Both the position numbers and the translations under genes were made by a program. Positions 34,162-46,410 of a stretch of 64,000 bases of DNA are shown one piece after another. How positions within the stretch are numbered: position 1 is the stretch's first letter; the number at the start of each line of letters is the position of its first letter. The notes beneath the pieces were generated by a model. The model was not told the origin of the DNA. It searched no databases and saw only the letters and a list, made by a program, of their open reading frames with translations. The DNA is taken from contig CM065804.1 in NCBI GenBank assembly GCA_033398695.1, positions 39,385,501-39,449,500 of the forward strand. Reading direction: 5' to 3'. The DNA comes from Orobanche coerulescens. Lineage: Eukaryota > Streptophyta > Magnoliopsida > Lamiales > Orobanchaceae.

Positions 34162-35856
34162 TGTAACACCCCCAAGTTATTCAGGGTATATTACAGCGCC
34201 GTGAGCCCCACCGTGGGACCCACAAAGCTAAACATATGCGGAACTATAGATTTTGACCGAGAAGGTCTACATACAATGGAATGAAGAATAATACATAGGG
34301 TGTTCAAAACATAACCAATGTATCCAAAGACATCACAACACAAATCAATACCTCGGCAAACACAGGCCGGAATATCAAGGAAACTGAAAAGCAATACTCG
34401 AGTATTCAATAACCATTATAGTACAACAACACTGAATGGAGAAACACAAAACACAACCAGAGGAAAGACATAGTATCACACTTGCCCACCATCTTCATGC
34501 CGACCCGATACCTGCTTGTCCGCTCTCCTGGAACCTGAAATACATAAAAAGTATTTCCCCCATAAAGGGGTTAGCCGTCGAATAGCTAGTGCAAGTATAT
34601 CAAGTATGAAACATAATACTCCTCGACAATAAAGTAAATGTAACCGTCAATTCATCAATTCAAGACTAGTATTCCGGAATAACTAAATCTCAAAGCATCT
34701 CATCAATACATATATGAATACCGTGGAACCGCACCAAGAGGCTACGGAACCCTCAGGGGACCCGTCGGCCCGCCCCAGAGTGGTTCGTTCATATCATCCG
34801 TGGAATCGCACTAAGAGGCTACGAAACCCTCAGGGGACCCATCGGCCCGCCCCAGAGTGGATATAAATAATCATGCCATCAATATATCTTATTTTCAAAG
34901 TCGAGAACGTACAATCATAATTATATACTTGCCTTTGAGACATCGAGAAATCGAACGTAAAAAGGGTATGAGTTCGGTAGGTCCAAGAACGCGCTTCCAG
35001 CACCTAAACGATTCGTAAGGAATATGATAATCAATTATCCATATTCAAACTACACGAAGAAACTCCCGAAACCCATCTACGATACATGAAAATACATGGA
35101 TAACAACTAGAGGTTGGAAAATCATCCAAACTCTCACAAGTCCGAAAACAGCACAATCCAATCCGTAAAATCGTAGGAAAAGCATGTATACGGTATAGAT
35201 ACATCATAATATCAAGGTCCTCAAGCTTCAAAAGGGATAAATCGGACGAATCTACGAAAAACCCCAAAATTCTCAAAAAGTAGGGTTCTAAGGATTTTTA
35301 CCTTGATTCGGACGATAGGATGGATTAGATGTTGTGAAATCCTTGTTCTCCAACCAAATATATTGTTGTTAGAAGGAAGATCGCTTCCAATCGCCCAAAA
35401 TTGCCTCTCCCAAGATATTCCCGTCGAAAAGGAGTGAAGAAGATGAAAAATGACGAAATGGAAGTCAACTGTCATATATATATATATGCTCAGTCTAGCG
35501 CACGCTACGCCTCCTTCATTAGCGTGCGCTAGCGAAGTCACTGGGTAGTCCAGTGGCTTTTGCCGGCCCCATTAGCGTGCGCTAATCGCCTATCTCTAGC
35601 GTGCGCTAGCCCAAAAAGTGGCATCCAGTACTGGAGTCCAGAACCTACTGTCTCTGCCCTGCTCAAACCTTAGCGTGCGCTACCGTTATGGCTTAGCGTG
35701 CGTTATGCAACAGCTTTAGCGTGCGCTAGCCGAAGCCTAGCGTATGCTACCTGATACGAAACCCAATAACAATATCGACAACATCTCCAAGCGTTTACAG
35801 GGCGACAAAATAAGAACGTCAAGGTCAAATAGTCAATAAAAAGTACGGGTATTACA
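34162..35856 (-). repeat. 3' LTR of element D (1695 bp)
   Basis: It starts TGTAACACCCCCAAG and ends GGGTATTACA. Relative to the 5' LTR it lacks about 319 bases of the palindrome-rich region and has about 15 extra bases near 34900. Predicted intron 34535-35301; hairpin 34557-34575; TATA-like (AT)n 35474-35487; TAGCGTGCGCTA sites 35495-35755; two-copy repeat 34722-34861. Confidence 0.93.
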
Positions 35857-35891
35857 TTCTCCCCCTCTAAAAAGAAGTTTCGTCCCGAAAC
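35857..35891 (-). other. Polypurine tract and upstream hairpin of element D
   Basis: In sense, GTTTCG-GGA-CGAAAC forms a perfect 6-bp stem, followed by TTCTTTTTAGAGGGGGAGAA directly before the LTR. Confidence 0.75.
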
Positions 35892-38800
35892 TTAAGAAAT
35901 AAAAAGTTCGGGGTAATCCACCCACATCTTCTCTTCCGGTTCCCAAGTCGCCTCCTCGACTCCATGTCTCGACCATTGCACTTTAACCAGTGGAATGATC
36001 TTATGCCGAAGTTGTTTCTCGCGACGCTCAAGGATCTTCACGGGTTTCTCCGGAAAGGTAATATCCTCGGCTACGTCAATCTCACTGTAGTCGATAATGT
36101 GGCTCGGATCCGGCACGTACTTTCTTAGCTGAGACACATGAAAAACACTATGGACGTGACTCAAAGCTGGAGGCAACGCCAAACGATAAGCTAAATCTCC
36201 AACTCTGTCCAAAATCTCGAAAGGTCCGATATACCTCGGACTAAGGTTCCCTTTTTTCCCGAAGCGGAGAACTCCTCTGGTCGGAGACACCTTGAGCAAA
36301 ACATGATCCCCCACTTCAAACTCCAAGGGTCGACGATGAGTATCAGCATAATATTTCTGACGACTCTGGGCAGTCAGCAATCGGTCCCGGATAATAGAAA
36401 TCTTTTCCTTAGTCTCCATCAACATATCCGGTTCCGTTCCAATCAGCTCGGAAGCCTCGTCCCAACATAATGGCGACCTACATCGCCTACCATAAAGTGC
36501 CTCGAAGGGTGCCATTTTGATCGACGCATGCCAACTATTATTGTAAGCAAACTCGATCAACGGTAAGTGAATCTCCCAATCATTACTCCAGTCTAAGGCA
36601 CAAGCCCGCAACATATCTTCCAATGTCTGAATCGTCCTCTCTGTCTGACCGTCTGACTGAGGATGAAAGGAAGTGCTCAATCTCAACTCAGTACCCAAAG
36701 CTTGATGAACGGCCTGCCAAAAATGCGATACGAAACGGCCGTCTCAATCAGAAACAATGGTCTTGGGTGCACCGTGCAACCTCACGATCTCAGCAATAAA
36801 GGTTCGAGCCAGTCTATTTGGTCCCCAAGTATCCTTAATACCTAAAAAGTGTGCAGACTTGGTCAACCGATCGACAGTTACCCAAATCATATTCATTCCG
36901 GCCCGAGTTCTCGGCATGCCCGTGATGAAATCCATAGAGATGTCTTCCCACTTCCACTCGGGAATGGGAAGCGGTTTCAACAACCCCGCAGGTCGTTGAT
37001 GTTTGATCTTGACTTGTTGACACGTCAAGCACCGTAGCACAAACTCCGTGACATCCTTCTTCATATTATTCCACCAAAAATTGCACTTCAGGTCTTTGTA
37101 CATCTTACTCGTCCCAGGGTGGATTGAGTAAGGCGTAGTATGAGCTTCTCGGAGAATTCTCTGCCTCAACTCTAAATCATTCGGAACACAAAGTCTGCCC
37201 TGAAATCTCAAAATACTATCCTCGTGAACCATAAAGGCAGGAGCTTTTCCTTTAATTACATCTTCCTTCAGTTGAGAAATCATCGGGTCACTCCACTGCT
37301 TCCCTTTTGATGTCATCAACCAAGGATGAAGTAGTTTTGAGAGTACACAACTGTGCCTGTACTCGTTGAAGCCAAACTTCTATCCCTTGTTCAATTAAAT
37401 CCTGACGAATTTTCATCTGAGATGTAAGAACCTCGAGCATTTGGAGAGATGCCGATTTGCGGCTCAAAGCATCCGCAACGACATTGGCTTTTCCGGGGTG
37501 GTAAAGAATTTCCAAGTCATAATCCTTTATCAACTCTAACCAACGTCTCGGTCTCATATTCAGCTCCTTCTGACTGAAAATATACTTCAGGCTCTTGTGA
37601 TCGGTATAAATCCGGCACGGTGAACCATACAAATAATGCTGCCAAATCTTGAGCGCAAAGACAATTGCGGCCAACTCTAAGTCGTGAGTAGGATAATTCA
37701 TCTCATAAGGCTTTAATTGTCGTGACGCAAAAGCTATCGTCTTATTATGCTGCATAAGTACACAGCCCAGACCTTGACCCGAAGCGTCACTATAAACTGC
37801 AAAGCCCTCACTACCATGTGGTAAGGTTAAAATCGGCACTGAAGTCAAACGTCTCTTCAGTTCATCGAAGCTCTGTTGTCTATCATCCGTCCAAACAAAC
37901 TTTTCGGTCTTCTGGAGTAATTTCGTAAGCGGCCGAGCGAGTTTCGAGAACCCCTCGACAAATCGACGGTAATACCCAGCAAGGCCCAAAAAGCTACGCA
38001 CTTCCTTAACATTTTTAGGCGGTGCCCAATCTAGCACTGCCTCAATCTTCTGCGGGTCTACACGAACCCCTTCGGCCGAAATCACATGGCCAAGAAACAT
38101 AACTTCTTCCAACCAAAATTCACATTTCGAGAATTTCGCATAGAGGTGCTCGGTTCTCAAAATGTCTAATATCAAACGCAAGTGTCGGGCATGTTCCCCC
38201 TTATCTCGAGAATAGATCAAGATGTCGTCAATAAAGACGACTACACATCTGTCGAGGTACTCGATGAATATCTTATTCATTAACTGCATGAATAATGTCG
38301 GTGCATTAGTCAACCCAAAAGGCATAACTACAAATTCATAATGCCCATATCGCGTCCGAAATGCCGTCTTCGGAACGTCGGACTACCTCACCCTGAGTTG
38401 ATAATACCCGGATCTTAAATCAATCTTCGAGAAAACTGCAGCCCCTCGTAATTGATCAAATAAATCGTCTATACGAGGTAAAGGATACTTGTTCTTGATG
38501 GTTACTTTGTTCAGCTCACGGTAGTCGATGCAAAAATGTAGTGAACCATCCTTCTTCCTTACGAAAAGAACAGGCGCGCCCCAAGGCGAAGCGCTCGGTC
38601 TGATGTACCCTCTTTCCAGAAGTTCTCCCAATTAATTTTTCAATTCTTGCATCTCGGAAGGTGCCATTCGGTAAGGTGCTTTAGAAATCGGAGCCACATC
38701 TGGCTCTAAGTCCACGGTAAATTCTATTTCCCGATCTGGGGGTAATCCCGGGAGGTCATCCGGAAAAACATCGGGATACTCACTAACAACCGGAATCGAA

Positions 38801-40545
38801 GAGAAATCGACTTCGTTTCCTTCCGTTTTCAAGGCATAACACCAATAGCCCGTACAACCCATATTCAAAAGTTTTACGGCCTTCATGACACTGATAAGTA
38901 ACTTGGATAGTCCCGACTTACGCCCCAAAAACGAGTACTCGGATCCGTCTTTAGTCATCATGGTGATAACCTTGGTACGGTAATTCATAATCGCTTGATG
39001 ACTAGCAAGCCAATCCTCACCGAGGATCACGTCCTCGCCTTCCATATCAACTACAATCAGATTCGATAACCAATCCCTACCGAATATAATCACCGGAAAA
39101 TCTCTAATCTCCCGGTTCACCATAATTCTATCCCCGCTAGGCAGTTTCATGATGAAGGGATCGCAAGTAGTCATTCAAGTTATATTCAAATGGCGTACAC
39201 ACTCTAGAGAAATAAAAGAATGTGTAGCACCCGTATCAAAAAGTACACGGACTGTATGAGAGAAAATATGAATGGTACCTGAAGCCACTGCCGCGTCGGG
39301 TTCGTCTGTCCGACGCATCTCATAAACCCGTGGTTGTACCGAACCGACGCTAGAGTTTCCCCCTCCAGCATTCTGACCCCGTCCCCGGCCCCTGCCGAAA
39401 TTCTGTTGCGGTTGACCAAAAGATTGTCGCTGATTCATACCTTGATCAAGTGGTGTTGGGGCAGAAGCCCGAGTGTCCAAAGTCTGATTCGGCTCGGAAT
39501 AATAAGCCGCTCTATGTCCCATCTGTCCGCACGTGTGACACTTTAATGGTGGGAAGTTGCATTCCAAATTAACGTGGGCTGGACGACCACAATTATAGCA
39601 AGTCACTGTGCGATTCGTGGTACCCGGAGTAGGACGGTAACCCATCTTTCTTTTATTAGAACGTGACGACTGTCCGGCAGAACGGTTAGTCGTCTGTGAC
39701 CTCTGAAAGTTGCCACTATTAGAGTCAGAAAAATTCCCCGCAACTTTCTGCATCTTCGATTCTTCCACGGTATCGTTGTCGGGGCTTAACATATCATGGG
39801 CTAAAGCTCTGTCCTGGTATTCCTTCAATGTGGTGCAAGTAAATCCGGCCATGTACCGACGTAAGTCCATATTCATACGCATATCAAAGTAACGGATCTT
39901 GTCACGCTCGTTACGCACTTGATCCTTCACGTGGATCAATTGTTGGATGTACTCCACGATCGCCTGCGAAACGGGAATATTCTGTGGTTTAGCCTCGAAA
40001 AAGGCGCGGATTCGGCCTTCTCGTACCAGCCAAGGACAAAACTCGGCCTCCAAAAGTTCTTTAAATTCATTCCACGTGGCAACACGATCCTGTGGCTTGA
40101 TGACTTTCCACCACGTAACGGCCTCCTTGGTAGGGAAATACTGAGCAATCGGTACTTTCCTCACTTCGGGGCAATCAACCGCTTAGAAGATCTTTTCCAA
40201 TTCCGCTAGCCAATCTTCCCATACCAACGGGTCTGTGGCACCACCAAACTGTGGAGGATGCATACAGATTACGTTCTGAAGCAAGGCATCCATGTTCAGA
40301 TTCGGGTTATTCAGCTGAACGGTTTGGGCTAAGATGGTCATCTGGGTAGCCAATTGTTGAAGTACATTCGCAACTCCAACGTCCGCGTTGTTTCCCTGGC
40401 CTTTCGACTGGTCGTGCTGACTTTAGGTGTCAGGATGCACCGAGTTCGACAAACTGGGGTTGGTCGACCCCGCAACAGAACTGATGGAAACGGCCGCGCC
40501 ACGACCTCTTCCACGTCCACGGCCATGGCCCCTACCAGCTGACAT
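35892..40545 (-). pseudogene. Element D gag-pol with chromodomain-like tail
   Basis: One frame runs from ATG at 40545 (MSAGRGHGRGRGRG) to about 37300, with in-frame stops at about 40423, 40183, 39175, 38632 and 38383. A single frame change near 37305 shifts it, and the new frame has a stop at 36744 and ends at 35892. Domains: retrotransposon Gag core (about 40290-39800); zinc knuckles CYNCGRPAHVNLEC and a second one with its last Cys replaced by Tyr; protease LFDTGATHSFIS; RT with [17 protein letters not shown] and [10 protein letters not shown]; RNase H with [10 protein letters not shown] and TDHKSLKY; integrase zinc-binding CLTCQQVK and the D,D,E core; C-terminal VQWSRHGVEEATWEPEE, a Tekay-type chromodomain remnant. 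Several stops look like C-to-T changes of CAA or CGA codons. Confidence 0.9.
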
Positions 40546-40773
40546 ACTGAAGAACACACAAGGCACGTAAGTACAATTCAATCGCACGTCATCAAAGTGA
40601 CCGATTCTCAAGAATACCAATAAAAAGGAGCAAAACGAATAACGAAACACCAGAAGAGTGAGAGGTCTTACAAGTACCGGTCGCACTGTGATGATGGCAG
40701 AGTAGTGACACTGTGGACAAATGACGACTCATTCGACCCAAAAGACCGATAGCCTAGGTATCCATAGACCTAA

Positions 40774-40785
40774 GCTCTGATACTA
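40774..40785 (-). other. Primer-binding site of element D
   Basis: TAGTATCAGAGC on the minus strand is one mismatch from the initiator tRNA-Met complement, five bases from the LTR end. Confidence 0.75.
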
Positions 40786-40790
40786 TATTC

Positions 40791-42789
40791 TGTAACACCC
40801 CCAAGTTATTCAGGTTATATTACAGCGCCGTGAGCCCCACCGTGGGACCCACAAGGCTAAACATACGCGGAACTATAGATTTTGACCGAGAAGGTCTACA
40901 TACAATGGAATGAAGAATAATACAAAGGGTGTTCAAAACATAACCAATGTATCTAAAGACATCACAATACAAATCAATACCTCGGCAAACACAGGCCGGA
41001 ATATCAAGGAAACTGAAAAGCAATACTCGAGTATTCAATAACCATTCTAGTACAACAACACTGAATGGAGAAACACAAAACACAACTAGAGGAAAGACAC
41101 AATATCACACTTGCCCACCATCTTTATGACGACCCGATACTTGCCTATCCGCTCTCCTGGAACCTAAAATACATAAAAAGTATTTCCCCCATAAAGGGGT
41201 TAACCGTCGAATAGCTAGTGCAAGTATATCAAGTATGAAACACAATACTCCTCGACAATAAAGTAAATGTAACCGTCAATTCATCAATTCAAGACTAGTA
41301 TTCCGGAATAACTAAATCTCAAAGCATCTCATCAATACATATATGAATACCGTGGAACCGCACCAAGAGGCTACGGAACCCTCAAGGGACCTGTCGGCCC
41401 GCCCCAGAGTGGTTCGTTCATATCATCCCTGGAATCGCACCAAGAGGCTACGAAACCCTCAGGGGACCCGTCGGCCCACCCCAGAGTGGATATAAATAAT
41501 CATGCCATCAATATATCTTACTTTCAATCATAATTATATACTTGCCTTTGAGACATCGAGAAATCGAACGGAAAAAGGGTATGAGTTCGGTAGGTCCAAG
41601 AATGCGATTCCGGAACCTAAACGATTCGTAAGGAATATGATAATCAATTATCCATATTCAAACTACACGAAGAAACTCCCAAAACCCATCTACGATACAT
41701 AAAAATACATGTATAACAACTAGAGGTTGGAAAATCGTCCAAACTCTCACAAGTCCGAAAACGGCACAATCCAATCCGTAAAATCGTAGGAAAAGCATGT
41801 ATACAGTATAGATACATCATAATCTCAAGGTCCTCAAGCTTCAAAACGGATAAATCGGACGAATCTACGAAAAACCCCAAAATTCCCAAAAAGTAGGGTT
41901 CTAAGGATTTTTACCTTGATTCGGATGATAGGATGGATTAGATGTTGTCAAATCCTTGTTCTCCAACCAAATATGTTGTTGTTAGAAGGAAGATCGCTTC
42001 CAATCGCCCAAAATCGCCTCTCCCAAGCTATTCCCGTCGAAAAGGAGTGAAGAAGATGAAAAATGACGAAATGGAAGTCAAATGTCATATATATATATCT
42101 GCTCAGTCTAGCGCACGCTACGCCTCCTTCATTAGCGTGTGCTAGCGAAGTCACCGGGTAGTCCAGTGGCTTCTGCCAGCCCCGTTAGCGTGCGCTAATC
42201 GCCTATCTCTAGCGGGCGCTAGCCCAAAAAGTGGCATCCAGTACTGGAGTCCAGAACCTACTGTCTCTGCTCTGCTCAAACCTTAGCGTGCGCTACCGTT
42301 ATGGCTTAGCGTGCGTTATGCAACAGCTTTAGCGTGCGCTAGCCGAATCCTAGCGTACGCTACCTGATAGTCCAGAAAACCTGGCAACATCACTGTCTCT
42401 GCTGACCAGCCCGTTAGCGTGCGCTACGGACGGATGTTAGCGTGCGCTACTAACCACGAATAGCGCGCGCTAACAAACTCCTAGCGTGCGTTAATCCGCC
42501 AGTCCAGAGAGCAGTCCGAGTTACTGGTTCTGACCTGACTGGTCCCTTAGCGCGCGCTACGGATCAAAGCTAGCATGCGCTAATCAAGCAGAATTAGCGT
42601 GCATTAGCCTAGGCCTAGCGTGTGCTATTTCTCTGGCCCAGAACACTTCCACAAGGTCTAAACGACACGATCAAGACGCAAACAAGATACGAAACCCAAT
42701 AACAATATCGACAACATCTCCAAGCGTTTACAGGGCGACAAAATAAGAACGTCAAGGTCAAACAGTCAATAAAAAGTACGGGTATTACA
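40791..42789 (-). repeat. 5' LTR of element D (1999 bp)
   Basis: It starts TGTAACACCCCCAAG and ends GGGTATTACA. In sense order it has the palindrome array (42108-42640), an (AT)n TATA region (42087-42098), a donor AATCAAG|GTAAAA at 41914, a two-copy repeat (41350-41488), and a hairpin with acceptor at 41164. The predicted intron is 41164-41914 (751 nt). Confidence 0.93.
42108..42640. repeat. TAGCGTGCGCTA palindrome array of LTR D
   Basis: About sixteen perfect or near copies of TAGCGTGCGCTA / TAGCGCACGCTA lie in about 530 bases upstream (in sense) of the TATA region, interspersed with copies of a TCCAGA...CTGTCTCTGCT block. Confidence 0.88.
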
Positions 42790-42878
42790 TTACTTTTCCA
42801 TGTATTACTAAGCGGAAGATATCATTGAGGAGCAAAGCACTGGATACTGCTTCAACCTCAAAGAGAACAACCCCTTCA
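42790..42878. other. Short segment between elements D and G
   Basis: These 89 bases match neither element. One frame reads EDIIEEQSTGYCFNLKENN, which could be the continuation of the element F extra ORF, but the missing duplication at D makes this uncertain. Confidence 0.3.
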
Positions 42879-43612
42879 ACATGTAATGGCAACGAAATTA
42901 AACAATTACTCTTAATATAAATTAATCTAATTAATCTATAAATTAATCTATTCAATTTCTACTAAATTAATCCAATTAATATAAAGTGGCATTAAAATTA
43001 AATAATCAATTAATATATTAATCCAATCAATATAAAATTAATCTATTCAATTTTAATGGTATTAATCCAATTAATACTAATAATCGTCATTTTAATTCGT
43101 TCGAAGTAATCCGGCCAAAATAATATTCTCGTTTAATTTATTTCCCTTAACACAAAAAATATTGCAAATATTAATTTAGTCAAATTAAAATCCAATTTAA
43201 ATTTTGGGAAATAATTACAACGAAATATAAACTTAAAACGGAGTCCCGGACAATCCGGTTTTAGGCCTAGCCCGCGGCCCGATTCAAAATCGGGCCAAAA
43301 CCCGAGGATCGCTGGCCGAGCCATGCTTGGCACTGCCGAGTCTTGATCGGCAGCATCGGATGCCTCTCGGCACCGGCCGAGACATGGCCGAGCATGCTCG
43401 GCAACTCCGGGCAGCCAGGCAAGGTCGCCAGACCACCGCCGGCAGCCGTTTCTTCGTTTTTCGACCCGTTTCCAAAAACGTGATGCTACAACGAAGAATT
43501 TAAAATCTACGATTATTCCAAACATGATTCTAAATCATAATCATCATCCAAAAGCATTCAAAATGCACAAATAATCGTATATACGAAAACATTGACCTCG
43601 CTCCGATACCAC
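42879..43612 (-). other. Leader of a minus-strand Angela-type element (G), truncated
   Basis: This is the reverse complement of the element E leader, including the ATTGGATTAAT-rich stretch and AACATGTAATGGCAACGAAA at its left end. It starts at a PBS (43600-43611, TGGTATCGGAGC on the minus strand) and breaks off at about 42879. Confidence 0.75.
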
Positions 43613-44205
43613 TGTTGGGATTCCGAAAATAAAACGAAATACGCAGCGGAAATAAATACGAATCCCAAACAGGATCGATCAAGTAACGTATATACGAAAA
43701 AATAAATACAAAGATAAAGGTTCATACCCTTGAAGCCTTTGAAATAAATCTTCGTAAAATGTAGACGATGATTACGATCCCGTCCCGAACACGAAATCCC
43801 TTCGTTCCAAGCACCGAAAATTCGAAGCCTCTACTTCACACGCATCGGAAGTTGCCCGAAAAAATTGACGTAACTTCGTTCTCCAAGAACACGGCTAGGA
43901 AGTTACCGTAGGAATTTTCTCTCTATTTTTTCTTTGAATTTCTTTTCACCTCTAAGATGAAAATAACTTAAAAAAAAATTAAATCTTCCTCACTTCAGCT
44001 TTTCTCTCGGCAGGAGCAGCAAGCTTATGGCTTTTTTTGTGTCTTCTCTCACTCCTTGTTTATGTTGGTGAAGATGTATATATATATATATATATATATA
44101 TAGATATATATATATATAATGGAAACATCTCATCATGTAGTTATTAATATGAGAAAAGAATCTCAACACATAATAACAAAACATGACAATAACAACATAA
44201 CATTC
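43613..44205 (-). repeat. LTR of element G, part 1 (promoter-distal end)
   Basis: It starts TGTTGGGATTCCG in plus coordinates, which is the sense 3' end of an E-type LTR. It contains a TA microsatellite (about 44077-44117) and is cut by element C after CATTC. Confidence 0.85.
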
Positions 44206-46376
44206 TGTAACACCCCGAGATATTCAGAGTATATTACAGCGCCGTGGATCCCTACATGGGACCCACCAGGCTACAATATCGAACACCCCTCGACTAACCA
44301 TCTCGGTTAGCGAGGAAACGCAATCAAATGGATCATCACGTGAAAATACACCCGGAACAACCGACCAATTGAGTAACAATCGACAGGATAACAATTTAAA
44401 ATAATACAACACGGAGTTTGAATTTGCAAAGCCTAAGTACTCGCGAGTACGGTCTATCAGTTTATAAATATAGGAAACAACCATATCGAATTGGACAAAG
44501 GAAATAAGACGACCCAAATGCACATGTCAACGACCCTGGCCGACATCCTCGTACTGTACCGGTGCTCGCTCGTCCGGGTAATCATAACCTGAAATCCATA
44601 ACAAGAATTTCCCCAAAACGGGTCCCCCAAAGGGGTTAGCAATTACGCTAGTACAAGTAATCAAGGCAAACCAATCGCTTACACATTTCATAGTACATGC
44701 ACCAATATCATTTCAAAAACCAAAACTAGACATGTCTTTTCCGGAAACAAACAGTCAAACAATTTGCCTTGGGAACAGAGTCATATCATAAATTCCCGCA
44801 CGAGGCCTCTAAGGACCCTCCCGCACTGGCTTTATTATAAAGCAAGCACGCACATGCATCGCCTTGGGAACAGAGTCATATCATAGATTCCCGCACGAGG
44901 CCTCTAAGGACCCTCCCGCACTGGCTAGCTAAACAAACTCATGAATCCGGGAAGAAAACCTTTGGATTCCCTCCTTGATCCCGTCGGACCAACACGAGGT
45001 GAGCAAATCACACACAAAATACATTACCATTCCACGTTAAGCATAAAGGTTTCCAAAAATACTTGCCTTGAATAATAAGCGATGCAACGAACGAAAGGAA
45101 AAACACCGGTGACCGATAGGAGCCGATAATCACGAACCTAACGATACGAAGAACACAATCACAACCAATCCTAAATGAATACGGAATTGGAATACACCCG
45201 AAAACCCGCCTACGATTCATGTATATTCGTATAGGAACAACGACGAGGGCGGACCACAACCAAACCCTCTCGATTACAAACCTACTACGAAATATACCAT
45301 GAATCCGTAGGAAAACCAAAAAAATCAACAAGATTAATCATGTACAACATGAATTAATCTAACATACGGAACGAATCGGACGAAACATGAAAACCCCCTT
45401 CAATTTACCCAAAACAAGGTTTTAGGAGTTTACCTTGAATAGTGACGAAGAACACGATTAGAGGTTGATAATATGCTCCAAAAACTCGAAGAAGATGATG
45501 GCTCGGTGTTACCAAGCTTCAAATCGCCGGAAATACCAAGAAAATCGCCTAGGAGTCGGATGGGGAGGATAAGGAGTGAAAATGGCCGAAATCGGTCAAC
45601 CCCTGGGTTTATAAACCCAGGACTCGTTACGTACGTTAGCCACCACATGCTAACGTACGTAAGCCGTATTACGTACGTAAGCCATAAGGGCCTTACGTAT
45701 GTAACCAAAAAGGCAGAATCGCCTGAACTGAAATACACTAGGGCGTTACGTACGTAACCAAAAAGGGTGTTACGTACGTAACCAAAAAGGCAGAATCGTC
45801 TGGACCGAAAAACACTAGAACGTTACGTACGTAACCAAAAGGGTGTTACGTACGTAACATTCCTTTCTGTGGAGTACAGGCCAGAAGAAATGAGGGAGGT
45901 ACCGGAAAAGAATCGAAATACAACGGTGAATAATTCACGATGGTACGGACGTTAGGGACCTGAAACTACGAACTTAAATGCCGAAAGAAAACATATTCCC
46001 GACTACTCAAAGGTTCGGAAAAACAATCAACAAACGAAATTTTCCCAAAAGTTTGGGAAAATTTACAAAACGGCCCAAACGTCCGGAATGTACGACACAT
46101 GGTCGAAACACCAAACAAAAGCTCAGAATGCCCAAAATAACACGAGATGGATCTTTGGCAACCCCGAAACGGCGGTTCCAAACGACGATTACGATAATAT
46201 CCGAAATAACAACATGAAACATCAAATCGAGTAAAACGAGTCCGAATCAAGCTCGAACGACAAAAAGTTCAATATTAAATATCCTCAAAATGTCAATCCG
46301 GTTACAAGCGAGTTGTTAAAAATGAAAACGCACTAAAATGAGAATAATAAGAGAAGGGAAAAGTGCGGATATTACA
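44206..46376 (-). repeat. 3' LTR of element C (2171 bp)
   Basis: It starts TGTAACACCCCGAG and ends GGATATTACA. Predicted intron 44589-45433; hairpin 44624-44640; repeat copies at about 44765-44832 and 44861-44928; TATA TTTATAAA at 45608-45615; palindromes 45625-45860. Confidence 0.93.
45625..45860. repeat. TTACGTACGTAA palindrome array of LTR C
   Basis: About eight perfect or near copies of TTACGTACGTAA occur. Several are set in the repeated context ACTAGRRCG...CCAAAARGG, which is itself tandemly repeated. Confidence 0.9.
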
Positions 46377-46410
46377 TTCTACCCCTCTAAAAACAATTTC
46401 GTCCCGAAAC

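Larger units (their letters stand above)
34162..42789 (-). mobile_element. Element D: Tekay-type Ty3/gypsy chromovirus
   Basis: LTRs are at 34162-35856 (3') and 40791-42789 (5'), with gag-pol on the minus strand between them. The 5-bp flanks do not match (AAATT on the left, TTACT on the right), so this may be a recombinant of two copies, or one flank has been deleted. It interrupts the element F extra ORF on the left side. Confidence 0.9.

Noticed and set aside
43133..43525. 130-codon minus-strand frame
   Set aside because: It lies in the Angela-type leader of element G. The matching leader of E has no such frame, so it is chance.
44077..44117. (TA)n stretch as a TATA promoter
   Set aside because: It is a microsatellite in the distal part of the element G LTR, absent from the matching place in element E.
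45966..46250. Duplicated minus-strand frames in LTR C (also at 61569-61973)
   Set aside because: Present only because the LTR is duplicated, and located upstream of the core promoter in non-coding U3.
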